A DNA stretch of 64,000 bases from Hydractinia symbiolongicarpus. Lineage: Eukaryota; Cnidaria; Hydrozoa; Anthoathecata; Hydractiniidae. The stretch is taken from contig NC_079880.1 of assembly GCF_029227915.1 (NCBI RefSeq), positions 15,518,001 through 15,582,000 on the forward strand, in the 5' to 3' direction. The stretch's first letter is position 1. Each line of letters opens with the position of its first letter. Of this stretch, positions 42,123 through 54,425 are shown one piece after another. Under the pieces are notes generated by a model. It was not told where the DNA came from. It searched no databases and saw only the letters and a list, made by a program, of their open reading frames with translations. Position numbers and translations under genes: made by a program.

Positions 42123-45087
42123 ATGAATGGGAATGGCGATTCCATCGGAAATTCAAGACCTGCAACTGCAGCAGATGAAGTGATGGGCCTAGGCCCACCA
42201 TCGACATCAACGGAAGTTCCGTGTGTAAAGTGCAGAAAATTATTCCGTACGGCGAGAGGTGCTCTACAACATCAGAGACAATGTAAAATAAATGTGTCAA
42301 GAGTCGATCCTCTGCCTGCAGAAGAAGAGGTTCCTATGCATGAAAATTCTAACAACAATGCAACAGAAGTCATCACTCCTGAACAGTTTTACTGGGGTGA
42401 AGTGAAGGGAAGTGATTTTACAAAACTGATTGATTCCTGCTATGAAAAAATCGTTTTCTGGAGGAAAAATCTTTTCATACTTCCAAGTGGAGGCACTGGC
42501 AAAGACCCGGGAAATAGCTAGATTGCTTAATGCTTGGGTAGAAGATAGCCCGCTGGGATTGATAGCTATGAAGGCGATTCACATCATGCCAGCCCTTTTA
42601 CTCCAAAAACCAAGCAAAACATCCAAAACCAGAGACCATGTAAAAGCTCTGGAAAGAAGACTGCGTTTATGGCATAGAGGGGAGATTGATGCGTTGGTAA
42701 ATGAGACAGAAACACTACAATCAAGACTGCCAAAAAGTATTGAGAAGAAAACCATTAAAACAATCTCAAAACAGTTTAAGGAGAAGATGGAGAGAGGTGA
42801 TGTGCATGACGCAATCAAATTAGACGATGCGACAATTGCAACACTGAAGGAGAAGCATTCCAAGGGACAATCTACTGCATGGCACTGTTCAACACATCAA
42901 TCCGATAGTATTTGATGCTATTGATGAGCAAATGGTACTAAAATCTGCATTGGCAACACAGGGTGGTTCAGGTCCTTCTGGAGAAGGCCGCTGACATCGA
43001 AAATGTATGGAGAGTGTGGCAAGGATTTACAATTGTCCATTGCAAATGTCACAAAGTAACTTTGCACCCAACAAATAAATGATCAATCGTTGCAGGGTTT
43101 TCTAGCTGCAAGGTTAGCGCCACTTGACAAGCAACCAGGAGTCCGGTCCATTGGGGTCGGGAAAGTGCTAAGGCGGATCTGTGGAAAGTTGGTTATGTCA
43201 ATTGTTAAAGGAGATGTTATCATATCGGGGAGCAGGGTGCAGATGTGTTCTGGTCAAAAAGGAGGAAGTGAGGCTGCAATCCATTCGATGAGGAAAGCGT
43301 TTGAAAGTGAAGGAGCTGAAGCGGTGATACTAGTAGATGCCGCCAATGCTTTCAATAACATTAATCGGAAAGCTCTTCTTCACAATGTGCAAATATTGTG
43401 TCCAGAGTTCTCAAATTATGTCGTCAATTGTTATCGTGTGCCTGCCAGATTGTTTGTCTTTGGTGGAATTAAACTCCGCTCTAATGAAGGGACCACTCCA
43501 GGATACCCAATTGGCATGGCAGTTTATGCTATGGGAATTACACCACTCCTTAACATCATGTTGTCAACAATTGCTGATGTTCCAGATCAAATGGTAGCAT
43601 TTGCGGACGATATTACATCAACAGGAAATTGCGATCATTGAAGCAATGGTGGACCAATATTACAACAATCGGTCCACACTTTGGACACTTTCCCCAGCCA
43701 ATGAAATCATGGCTAATTGTAAAAGAGGAACACTTTGATCTTGCCAAAACAGTGTTTGAAGGCACAAATATACAAATATCCAAAAATGGTGAGAGACATC
43801 TTGGCGCCGATATTGGATGTAAAACAGCCAAAGATCAATACTGCAAAAAGAGGGTCAAACACTGGTCTGATGAATTGACCTTGCTGACACAGATTGCAGT
43901 CACCCAGCCACAGGCGGCATAAGCATGTTATGTGAGTGGCTTTCAGCATCGCTACTCATACTTCATTCGAACGATACCTCAAATGGAAGATTACCTCCAA
44001 ACAATTGAAGATATTTTGAGACATCAATCTATTCCAGCCATCACTGGTGGGAAAGTCATAAACGACACAGAAAGAGATCTTCTGTCCCTCCCGCCTGGGA
44101 TGGGCGGACTTGGTCTTAAAAATGTCTGTGAAATTGCACCGATCGAGCACGAGAATTCAAAGCAGTTTACATTTAAACTTCAGAATCAGATACTTGGCAC
44201 CACTGAAAATGGGGAAATAAAATCAATTGCAATAATTAAAAGTGAGAAGAACCAATGAAATAAAGAGAAACTGGTGCGAGTCAGAGCCGAGTTGAATGAA
44301 GATCAAAAGAAAAAGAACGACTCAAATTGCCTAGTCGGTTCTTCAATCTGGTTAACAAATCTTCCCATCAAAGAGCTTGCGTACGATCTCAACAAAGAGC
44401 AGTTCCAGGATGCCCTTCGTATTCGATATAACTGGACCCTTCCACGATTACCCACTGAATGTATCTGTGGAAGCAGTTTTGATGTTTCAAATGCGCTGTC
44501 CTGTAAGAAAGGAGGGTTTGTAACATTAAGACATAATGAGATTCGCGACATAACAGCAAAGCTAATTGATGAGGTATGTGTCAATGTTCGAAGCGAACCA
44601 AGCTTGATGGCTCTAGATGGCGAGCAGTTTCATTATCGCACTGCCAATCGCAGCAGAGAAGCACGTTTGGACATCAGTGCTACTGGGTTCAGGACTCCTG
44701 GGCAAAGAGAATTTTTCAATATAAGGGTCTTTGACCTAAGTGCTCGAAGATACAGGGGTCTGGAGCAAGTGCTTCAAAAGGAATGAAGATGAAAAGAAAC
44801 GCCATTATAACGAGCGAGTAATCACCGTGGAATATGGGACCTTCAGTCCCCTTGTCTTCTTAACAAATGGAGCGTTTTACAAAGGATTATCAGAGATGAT
44901 TGCTGAAAAGCGGGATGTCACAGTTCAACAATCGACCAACTTCATAAGGTCGCAGATCTCATTCAGTTTGTTAAGATCAACTTTACTATGCATCAGAGGC
45001 GCACGCTCATTGTGGGGTAGGGAACCTGCAACAATCAATGACATTGAACTCTCCAATTCTCTTTCAAGGATTGGAGGCAGCGATTAA
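42123..45087 (+). pseudogene. Second non-LTR retrotransposon of the same restriction-like-endonuclease type, badly broken
   Basis: Frames at 42123, 42430, 43090, 43629, 43932, 44274 and 44740 together give the whole protein: C2H2 finger (CVKCRKLFRTARGALQHQRQC), EQFYWGEVKGSDF, IMPALLLQKPSK, RT motif A LVDAANAFNNINR, motif B mutated to GTTPGYPIGMA, motif C VAFADD, then CICGSSFDVSNALSC and LDISATGFRTPGQRE. Compared with the copy at 27.2-30.2 kb, it has a deletion/scramble at 42900-43090, stops near 43920 and 44256, and His lost from the CCHC (Asn). It diverged long ago from copy 1 but keeps the 15-codon stretch missing there (GKLVMSIVKGDVIISGSR). Confidence 0.88.
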
Positions 45088-45690
45088 TCAATAATCTATT
45101 CTGTTAATAGATTTTAAAATTCAAAAACAATCAAAGCACTCGAACAATCAGAATAAATAGACAGTAGTATTAAAAAAATAATAATTGTAAATAATAAATT
45201 TTAGTTAACTCTAGTTATGTGTACAAAATGTATAGGGACGAAATCGTTTTATATTAATGCCAATCAGAAAGTAAAAAAAAAAAACAAAAAAAAAACGATT
45301 TTCCAACTTCTTATTTTTTATATCTTCTGTGAAAAAACTTTAGTATTTGTTCTTGCAAGTTAATGCATTTCATAATACTTTAATTACTTTCAAATTGGAA
45401 AAAAATTGTTATTATTGATTTCCTCCGGTTATTATTAACATTTTATCTAGCTCTTTGATGTAGAAAAGTATATCATCAAAATGTATAATTTCTTAAACTT
45501 CTGCGTTTACGCAATATGCATGAGACTTTAAAGGTGTGATGCGAGGTGCTGCAGTAGTAAACAAAACTGCGCCATGGTTTACAGCCATGAAAAAAACCTT
45601 GCTTTGAGAAAACATTAACTCAAAGATAGTATTTATCCCCTATTTACTGAAAAAACAAACTGGCTGTACAATTGCCTAGATAATCCACAT
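45088..45690. other. Retrotransposon 3' flank and spacer
   Basis: A+T-rich, with an A-tract near 45272-45295. The retrotransposon 3' end cannot be placed exactly. No gene. Confidence 0.4.
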
Positions 45691-45699
45691 AAATACGTG

Positions 45700-46820
45700 A
45701 AGTATGTATAATAACACAAAATGATTGTTCTTGTCTTGAAAGACTTGTCCTTGCAGAACAACGTGACCAAAATCGTCAACCTCGTCGATAGTTACGTCGG
45801 AGATAATGTCCCTGCAATAAAATTTGTAGAAGGTCGAATCTCAACTTCACTTTCCGTATTTCAAGATGACATCTAATCGTACTCCTAGGTTGGCAGCTTT
45901 TCAGCTAGAAGCACTACGGACACCTCCTGGCCTAAATAGAGCAGTGTCGACACCCGCCAAAGCCTTGGCTTCTTTCACCCAACGGCCTACTGTGTTCTTA
46001 GTAGCTGCGTGATATGTTTTTTTGTGTAATAAGCAAGTTAGCAGTTTCCGGGGAAACAAGCCCCTTTTTTTCTCAAATAAGTTTAACTGGGCATAAGTCA
46101 GGATCATTAGGGAAAGTTCTATAAGTGAGGGCACGCTCAAGATTGGGGGGCTTTGTAGATTTAAGTAAGGATAGTATATGACAAATTAGGGTGTCTCCAC
46201 AAAAGTCCATATAAAATCTATAAGAACATTTTTTCACAATGACTTCAAATAATTGAGAAGGACCTTCACATCCCACATGTAAGTGTAGCGAGGAGTACTC
46301 TGTCGCAAATTAAACACACCCTTGACAAATCTACTTAATAAAGGGTGGTCTAAAAGACTATTAAAACCTAGTATCGTGATTAGAGATACCAAGGCGCTTC
46401 TCGCAGTACATTTTACACTATAACCAACTCCTGTATAATATAGAGAAGTCAATTTTCCAATAGCTGGACGACAGACGCTGAGGGATTAATTTCCCGTCCA
46501 GAACAATACTGGGTCCATTGTCGCACAGGAGTTGAGCATTGCTTTTGTGTTCCAATCCTCCAAGAAGCCTTGATGATGTCAGAAAATGCATCTGGAACAC
46601 CAAGACTTTGGATCGCATGCCGGATAAAAGGGCTGCCATCATCACCAAGTGTTTGGGAAGTTGGTGCACTTTCTCTGTTCCTGGTAAGATGGAGTTCCAG
46701 GAGCCTATGGAAAGATGAGAACAACAAAGATGGTGCATATGACAGTCGTATAACCTGAGGAAACCATGGCTGTGTAGCCCAAAAGGGAAGGCGTAAAATT
46801 TTAATTAGGACCAACATTGA
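45700..46820 (-). pseudogene. DIRS-like tyrosine recombinase
   Basis: N-terminal part: DAFSDIIKASWRIGTQKQC (46449-46817). C-terminal part: HKKTYHAATKNTVGRWVKEA, LFRPGGVRSASS and, past a stop, KAANLGVRLDVILKYGK and DSTFYKFY (45760-45900). The last segment carries the expected R and terminal Y of the recombinase. It integrates circular cDNA in this class. Frames shift at least three times. Confidence 0.65.
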
Positions 46821-48362
46821 GGTAAGGCATCCGCTGCAATTGCATTTGGATCAGGCCTATAAGAAAAATAAGTGTCACACTTTGCATTTGCGCATACAGC
46901 AAAAATAACTACGGATGGGCAGCCAAAATACTGACATACTATGTTAAAAATGCTCGGATTTAGAGCCCATTCTTTGAATTTTCTAGATTTAAAATCAGCT
47001 GTTGTGTTTTCAAACCCAGGGATATTAGTGAAAGCCATATATTTCTATCAATTGCCCATGGATTTGACTGGAAAAGGAAGGAACATCTAGCCACCATTGA
47101 ATAACCAATTTTGACTCCGAGTTAGTTATTTTGACTCCGAGTTACATTTTAACATCAAAATTTCCCTGAGCAGATCTTAAAACAAAGATTTTATCATGTT
47201 GCAGAGGTCTGTAATGCAAGGCTCCCAAAGGAATAGCTTGGAAAGATGCAATGATAGTGCCAATCAATCTACAGAAACGGATGGTTGGTGAGGATACGAA
47301 CAAGAGCTGCTCACATAAGTTCCTCAAGGAAGCTATGCGTTCATAAGCCAATGCAATTGTCATATCCACAAATTAAGGATGAAACCAAGGAAGTCAGATT
47401 TTGAGTTGGTTTTAAGACTGATTTTGTTGAATGGACTGTAAACCCTAACCTAAGCAAAAGGTTAACTGTCACATTTATATGTTTCTGGCAAGCTGCATAT
47501 GATTCCCCCAACAGAAATGAATCGTCTATACACAGATAGGTATTCCTTAAACCTCAGAAAATGAAAAGGTACTTTAACTATCTTAGTAAAATTTCTCACA
47601 GCTGGACCTAAACCAAAAGGCATAGCAATAAATTTATAACATTTTTGACCAAACTTAAACACAAAATACACTTAGTAATTTGGATGAACCGGTATGCTGT
47701 AACAGGCGTTTTTTAGATCAATACTGGGCATTCAAATATTCGGTTTTAATAAATACAAAACATCATTTAAGGTTTCTATTCCAAATTCTGATCTTTAACT
47801 GCCAAGTTCAATTGTTTTAAATTCAGTACCATCCTGGATGTTTCATCCTTTTTAGGAACAACAAAAATTGGAGAAATTTATTCTGCTGATTTCCTGTTTC
47901 AAAAATAGTTCTTTTATTCAATAAGATCTGAATCTCCTTAGCAATTATCTTATGGTCATCTAGTGAAAACTTTTGAGAGTGGTAATTAGACACCGGGTCA
48001 TTCACAAAATCGATCTGAATACCATATAAAACCATACTCAGGATCTGACTGTTCTCGGTAAGAGATTGCCATGTAGAATAGTAATTTTCAATATTACCAG
48101 CTTGGTATGCATAAACCCGCACAGTCAAATAACTCAAATTACTATTTTGGAACTTACCTTTAATGTTTTCCCCTGTGATTGTATGTGGACCTTCTCGAGG
48201 GGTTGCTGTCTTTGGAGAAGGTCCTGGCATTTTTTGAATTGCCTGGCTGTCGTTCGGTGTGAGATGGGCCAGATACTTGGAAAATGAAGTTGATGGCTTC
48301 TTCCAAGATGGTCTGAACCTCGATTCCTTCTTTTGGTCAAATGCGTGTGATGTTTTCTGCAC
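46805..48362 (-). pseudogene. DIRS-like reverse transcriptase / RNase H
   Basis: RT N-terminal part: AYQAGNIENYYSTWQSLTEN and KEIQILLNKRTIFETG (47823-48362). Palm: FKFGQKCYKFIAMPFGLGPA (47462-47671), but the YxDD-type motif reads VYRRF, so the catalytic Asp pair is gone. The connection LRNLCEQLLFVSSPTIRF and IGTIIASFQAIPLGALHYRP lies at 47142-47369. RNase H end: NIPGFENTTADFKSRKFKEW at 46805-47038. Confidence 0.75.
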
Positions 48363-49312
48363 TTCCCGTACAGTGGCAATTCTGTCATTGAGGTCATTCC
48401 CAAAAAGTTGAGAATCATCCTCGGGGACCTCCTTGACGGTTGTGTGGATGCTGGAAATTAGACTGTTTCATCCAAATTGGTTTAACTGCTGGTTACATAT
48501 CCAGCAAGACACAGGGAGTCCTTAGCAAGGGTAAGAAGTTTAGCTGGATCCATCTCTATTTTGGAAGCAGAATGGTTTGCTTGAATTAACAAGTCAGCCA
48601 TTTGAAGAACCTTAACGTTACTCCTTAAGAGTGCGTTCTGTATCTTTTGGCATTGAAATATCGGTGGACCTGCCTGCTTCAGATTTAGCCCAAATGGGCT
48701 TGTTGCAAAGTTTAACTGTCAAAAATTGACAGTTTGATGGTATATTTGTGTCTTCCAGACGTTGCTAAGTTTGTCATTTGACAGGGACTTGTTAAACATT
48801 AGCGTGGCCATGGATGCCAGAGGGGGGGGGGGGGGTGGGGGGAGATTTCTGGCCCACTGTTTTACTTGGAGTTATACTCCTGCAACAAATCGGACCAGAC
48901 TTCCTGATCCTTCTCAACAACCCCATCTTCATCGTCCAAATTAGGCTGCATGCCCATCTAAATGGTCTGACGCTGTCGTACTAATAGCATCTTCATCCAG
49001 CCTCCTTCTCTTGCCAGAGGAGGATTGTCTAGAGCCACCAGGAGAATTGTCTCCACTGTGATGACAAGCCTCTAGAGAAGCAACACCTCAAATAAATTCT
49101 GGTAGATGAGAACCCTGGGTTCGATTAGAGGTCAGTAGGTCGACAGAGGATTTTAACTCTACCAAGGAAGCACTAAAAGAGCTGCTTATTTGTTGGATTG
49201 TGGAAGTTTGTTCTTCCTGCATAAGAAGCAACAGTTTCATAATGAAGTCCATTGGGGATTCAAGGACAACTGAACCCGAAGTCTCCCAACCATCATTCTC
49301 ACCAACCATCAA
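48134..49312 (-). pseudogene. DIRS-like gag region
   Basis: Starts with MMVGENDGWETSGS and a Ser-rich stretch (ISSSFSASLVELKSS), then SSGKRRRLDEDAIS. Near 48370-48430 it reads DSQLFGNDLNDRIATVREV, which resembles the conserved LFGDD region of DIRS gag. Broken into several frames. Confidence 0.55.
48822..48842 (+). repeat. Poly-G tract (G14-T-G6)
   Basis: Uninterrupted G14 followed by T and G6, within the DIRS-like gag region. It could form a G-quadruplex. Assembly length errors are likely here. Confidence 0.9.
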
Positions 49313-49356
49313 TATTCATCTATATGTATACACACCATCCGGATAAACTATCTGAG

Positions 49357-49466
49357 TTCATCGCTAACATATGCCGCACGTAGTGTAGTGGGTTCGTCTG
49401 CGGCTCCCAGTTCTGGGGACCGCGGATCGAATCCTACTCACTTCTTGGCAGTATGTTAGTGATGAA
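49357..49466. repeat. 110-bp imperfect palindrome with tRNA-like A/B boxes
   Basis: Outer arms TTCATCGCTAACATATGCC and, in reverse complement, TTCATCACTAACATACTGCC. The centre is GCGGCTCCCAGTTCTGGGGACCGC. Inside lie TAGTGTAGTGGG (A-box-like) and GGATCGAATCC (B-box-like). No normal acceptor or anticodon stem can be drawn, so it is not a tRNA gene. It may be a tRNA-derived foldback or part of the DIRS-like element's terminus, which it adjoins. Confidence 0.6.
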
Positions 49467-49640
49467 CAAAGTAGTTCTTCTTCAATATCATTCTCACTGT
49501 TGCACTTGGTAGATAAATAAATCTACTAAAAAAAGTAAAAAGATAAATGAAAATTAATGTTTCAAAAATTAAACAACACAGGATACATATCTTATATAAT
49601 AAGCATCGTGATTACCACAAATAAAACCAGATATATAGAA

Positions 49641-49964
49641 CTAGTATGAAAAAATAAGGATTGGTGCTCTAGCTTTCCCTAGCTTTACGTCTGGTCTGCA
49701 AACGAATTCTGCAGAAGTGAAATTGCAAGAGGATTCCGTAGTCGCGAGCCTCGCTCTAATGCGTATGGCGTAAAAGCAGAAGGTTGGGAAGTTCTTATTA
49801 TTGTTATCCCGAATATTTATACAGGATATAGCCACTTCAGTGTTGGAAACATTGTTATCAATGTGATCCTGTGTTCGGAATGTATACATTAAGTATACAC
49901 CGGCAATATCTACCCAATTTCCCTCACATGGCATGGGTTGACCGCAGCTGTAGTAAAAGCACCT
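49641..49964 (-). CDS. Possible isolated exon, unknown
   Basis: A minus-strand frame open from an acceptor-like TTTTTAG (exon start 49964-49965) to 49641. It includes MPCEGNWVDIAGVYLMYTF and several cysteines, and composition is less A+T-rich than the flanks. No donor, partner exon or family is recognised. Confidence 0.25.
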   Translation of the reverse strand, partial: RCFYYSCGQPMPCEGNWVDIAGVYLMYTFRTQDHIDNNVSNTEVAISCINIRDNNNKNFPTFCFYAIRIRARLATTESSCNFTSAEFVCRPDVKLGKARAPILIFSY

Positions 49965-49969
49965 GCTAA

Positions 49970-52900
49970 AAATGCCCGATTTGTGGAACGAACCATACTA
50001 CAGACCTTGTGATTACGAAGCGAACTCCATAACATTTACATGGAAAATACAAAAAAAATTAGAATCAGAACGTCCAATTAAAATTTCAGGGTATAAAAGT
50101 GAGTACATAAAAAATATTAAAGACAATTAATTCTGATATATATCACACCCAAATCTCGGTGTAGGTTAAGGAAAATAGCAAAGTACGGTGTCTTTGTTAC
50201 GTGGTGTCATTTATAAATTTATACAATGACATAAATTTTTAGGATTTACGTACAGGGCGCTTTGGTAACATTCATAAGTGCAATAAATGCACACATAAAA
50301 TTTGGTACTTATTACAAAATACCACTTTTGTTTGCAAAAGAGAATAGCTTCGACGTTGTTTGATGTTGTTCTTACAGGTAGCTTAGCTGACCTATAGCTA
50401 GATTTAGGATTATTCTAGCCTTTATTACTTAATACTCGGTAAAATAGGCCAAGTTTGAATATTTAACTTTTTTGCCTTGGCTAGGTAGACTAAGTTTGAA
50501 GGGACAAGGCTGAGCTTTTTAGCTAGGTTAAAAGTCAAAACTTAAAAGGAAAATTAAATCACATTTTTTAAAATTATATTGCACATATTTGAGAACACCT
50601 GCAGGGAAATTCATTGTTCATCAAGTTATCCCATATGGGTAATATTAAAGATTTCTTCATAAAAAACATCTGAAACTTTTTCATGTGAATTACTTTCAAT
50701 TAACAAAAATTAAAATGGAAATTTTTAAGGTTTAAAACCCATGTCCCACAGTAACTTTTTCATCCTTATCCTAATGTCATTACATAAGCTATGCAACAAC
50801 TTTTGCAGGAAAATAAAAACACATCAGAAAAAAAGGTTGTTATTAAAATATTATAAATTAATTTCAAACCAATTAGTCCCTGCAGCCATTTTGGTGTAAG
50901 TGGTGTGAAAAGCTATACTAAGTAAATGTCCTATTACTTCAGTAAAAATTGAAATAATGACTTGAAACTTGGTATTATATGTTTTTAGACCAGTTTGATG
51001 AAATGAACCCAAAATTTTTTTTAACTACTATCATAGTTTCTGAGTTCCTGAATTTAGCCATTTTTGGAGACGCCGCTAAACTGTTTTTGACAGCATAACA
51101 ATTTTGACAAGCCATGTGTACAGAAAACATTTAAAGTGATTCTCAGGATTAAAAAAAATTCAAAGAGATATAATGTGTCCCAGGTTTAGGACCAAATATC
51201 TTATCCAGCTCAGAGATAGTGGGAATGTGCTTCTAAAGCACAATGCCAAATACATTAGCTAAATTTTATGCCGTGTAAATACAAAGTGGTTAAAAAGTTA
51301 TTTTTTTCACCGGGATCTGCAACACGTTTACTTGCACTAACTGCTCAGCCTAGTGCCACTCACAATTAATTTTTGAATATCCACAGGAACTTATTATGTA
51401 AAATGAAAAATGCTAAACAACTGTATTTGCTTTGCAGAAGTATCAATAGGCTTCATCGTAAGTCCTGTGAATGTTGGTTTATGAAAAATATACTGTATCT
51501 TTAATGCAATAAGCGCTCCACTGGATTTGTAACACATTACACGAAGTGTCCTCCGTGTGACACAGTTTACCCTTTACTGAGTGTTAACCTGGACAGAGAC
51601 TTTAGGTCTTCCCGCTCCAAGCGAATATTACTTCTGGTTATCACTACTCTCTCAAATTTTGTTATTTCATAAAAGAAACCGTTAGGTTAAAATTTATTTA
51701 TGGAAAATAGGTTCCCGTTCGATAAAAGAAACCTGAACATTTGCAAAAATTTATTTATGCAATACAGGTTTCTGTTTGTTGCGACAATCTATATAACCAA
51801 CATGCAATACCTTACATACCTAACTAGCTATATACTCAAGTCTTGATTGTTCACTGTTATGGGAGGTCCAAATAGCTGGCTAGTTATATTTATTTAAAAT
51901 GACAGAATGCCTTGAAAAATCTTTTGTGTAGCTAGGTACATAAAAATAATATATTTAGCTCTTGTACTTGACGTGTCATTGTTTAATAACAAATGTGCCC
52001 CTGGAGGTCTAGCATGGTACTTAAAATCACAAAATAAATATTATCCAGATGCGACCATCTTTCATCATCAGACATCAGAAAGGCCTTTCTGTTCTTTACT
52101 TCTCATTGTGGGGTACCTCAAATTCTTGTATATCTAATGAAAAAAAAATTAAGACTTTCTTAGTACCAACCGCGTCTCGTTCAGAAGCTTCAGCGCTTGC
52201 CAATATGACGGACAACGTCGAGGAACCCTGGGTTCTGCCTTATGGTTTTCAGTTTTTTGCTGCTGATATCAGCATATTTTAGCCCCCGTGTGCCAAACCT
52301 CCGCATATATAGAAGTTAATTATCTTTAAAAAAAGAAAGTCGTGGGCACTGTTACGACATACAGACATCTACGATGGAGATCATTGCCTATACCTTATTT
52401 GCCTTATTTGTGCAGAATATTTGATGTTAGAATATATAGAGACGATAACGATAAGCACGTGTCTTGTCTGAATATAACAGGCACTTTGGTCCCCCCAACC
52501 AAACACGCATGAAATGTCTCAATGCAGGCCCGGCGATGAGATCAACAATGCTTCCAGCTCGTTTCAATTTCCGCAAAGATAGGACTGACAAACTAGACCT
52601 AGACCAACGCATTTGTTCCATCGGACGACAACAGAGAGTGAGTATTCGGAAAATTTACAAAGGAGGAAGGTAGTTGTCATATACTATAGCCTTTCTCTGC
52701 ATTATCTTTATTTTGCTTCAATGTTACTATTGCTCATTTTGAAAATATATCTTACATAAAATATGGCGTTTCTATATTTCAATATATCTCCTGCATTTTG
52801 TGACGGCTTTCAGCGCAATATTTCCGAATTTGAAATATGTTTTAGCTAATCTAGGGGGCCGAAAGTTAAAATATTTTCTTAGCCCATCGGCCTTAACCAT

Positions 52901-53060
52901 GGTCGAACCTTCTGTAATACTGAATAATTTAGCCCCTCCATTTTCAAAATTGCTCCGCCGGGCCTGGAATGAGAACATTAAAAGAAAGTTTTGCAAAAAA
53001 ATTTGATCTTCAATCGACATATATCAAATTTTTACAAAATATAAAACAAATCATTATTAG
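49970..53060. other. Gene-free stretch upstream of TIM23
   Basis: No supported genes in 3 kb. ORFs at 52049, 52464, 52772 and 52800 are short and unlike any family I know. Presumed intergenic. Confidence 0.4.
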
Positions 53061-53087
53061 TCATTAAAATCCTTGCGTCTCTTTATC

Positions 53088-54000
53088 TCAAGCCCAATTT
53101 GGTTGCGATGTATTCCATGTTTGACCACGGTTATTCCATAGTTTGCTTCCGGCGTAATAAAGAAGAGCTGCACCTCCACCAAGTCCGCCTGCGATTGCAA
53201 TAGCACGTGGGCCAGCTAAATGCAGGATTATTGTTGATCAAAAATGCTGGACAGCATTACTATAATTTGTGTAAAAAATGCGTTAATAGATTACCATACC
53301 TGTGCTTTTAAATAACACACCAGTAGTTACAGCCGCAGCGATTGAATTGTATTCATCTTCCACACCCCGAGCTTTTTCAATAGCAGTACTCGTACAGCCA
53401 TACATTAATGCTGTAGAAATAATCGACAACTTATTCAGTGGAAGCAAAAAAATATGAAATTAACACTAAGAACGAAATTATAATTACAAGCAGTAACAAT
53501 ACGGGGCGTACTTACCAACAACTCCTAGACTGTTTGCCAAAAATGGTCCTCTTCTAGTACATCCATTTAAAACACTTGAAAAAAATAATAATACTAATTA
53601 CAGCGTAATCTTGTGAAATATAAATAAGCATTAAAATCTTACTTTAAATATCAAACTAGCAAATTATAAACTAACCTATTAAGACGCAGTTTAAACGTGC
53701 TACCGTCTGGTCTTCTAACTCCTTCCACAAATCCCCACACTCCACCAACTGTCAAACCTAAAATTTTCACCATACGTAAAAATTTGGATCATCTACGCAC
53801 TATTAATAGCACGCATAAAAAAGTGTACGGAGGTATGCTCACAACGAATGCTTCACAGCGTAGCTTGTTTTGTCCCACAAAATACAATACAGATCTTAAT
53901 TACCTGCCATGTAAGACGTTCCTATACTTGAGAACATTCGTTCACCCCATCCACGTTTTTTATGAGAATCTTCAGCGAACACAAATTCTGCTCCGCCATC
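53088..54000 (-). CDS. Timm23: Mitochondrial inner-membrane translocase subunit TIM23 (five exons seen)
   Basis: Exons on the minus strand: 53904-54000, 53676-53757, 53516-53574, 53300-53410 and 53088-53215, all with GT-AG borders and phases that join into one frame of 158 codons plus TGA. The joined exons give TSYMAGLTVGGVWGFVEGVR, CTRRGPFLANSLGVVALMYG, AIEKARGVEDEYNSIAAAV and TTGVLFKSTAGPRAIAIAGG. These are the four membrane segments with GxxxG spacing and the R-G-x-E-D-x-x-N motif of Tim23. The protein forms the presequence channel. The N-terminal intermembrane part (about 50-70 residues in other animals) is not fully found. An open stretch upstream (53896-54108) lacks an ATG, so exon 1 is probably further right, beyond 54.1 kb. 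Confidence 0.85.
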
Positions 54001-54205
54001 CTTCAGACAGAATAAAATTAGCAAGAAACAAAATAAATAAAATAAAAGACACAAAAATGAGAAATCGACCTTTGTGACAACAGCTTTTAATGTTTTTTTA
54101 TCACTCAATTAATTTTGAAACATTACGTCATTTTCAATTGGGTAAGTTCCACAAAGGTGGGTAATCCAATTTGTTTCAAAAAGAGGCCAGTCTATGCCGT
54201 CATAA

Positions 54206-54425
54206 TCAGTCAATAAGGCCCGTGGAAAAATCCACTTAGGCAATAAGATCCGTCACTTGAATTTGGATGACGTCAGCAATGACCTGTCGATGCACAAAGA
54301 AAACCTGTTCGCAATTTTTAGCGGTTACTTGCATTTTTAATTCACTTAGGCAAAGAAACAATGAAAAAGATTTTCCTTTTAAATTATAATGACGTTAGCA
54401 GTAATTAAAAAAAAATAAAAATTTG
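54206..54425 (-). mobile_element. Helitron-like non-autonomous element, copy 6 (3' part)
   Basis: Minus strand ends GGCCTTATTGACTGA followed by T, a CTRR end, with the hairpin CCTAAGTGGATTTTTCCACG. The body shows the GCTGACGTCA motif. It lies in the region where the 5' part of TIM23 would be. Confidence 0.6.

Larger units (their letters stand above)
45700..49320 (-). mobile_element. Decayed DIRS-like tyrosine-recombinase retrotransposon
   Basis: In minus-strand order: gag-like (48130-49312), RT (47380-48130), RNase H (46800-47380) and tyrosine recombinase (45700-46800). This is the DIRS1 order. Every part is interrupted. Inverted or split terminal repeats typical of DIRS were not identified. 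Confidence 0.75.

Noticed and set aside
49375-49445. tRNA gene
   Set aside because: A- and B-box-like motifs exist but no proper acceptor, D or anticodon stems form; the sequence folds as a long hairpin instead.
52049-53020. Short ORFs near 52.0-53.0 kb as host exons
   Set aside because: No paired splice sites, no recognised domains, composition like the surroundings.
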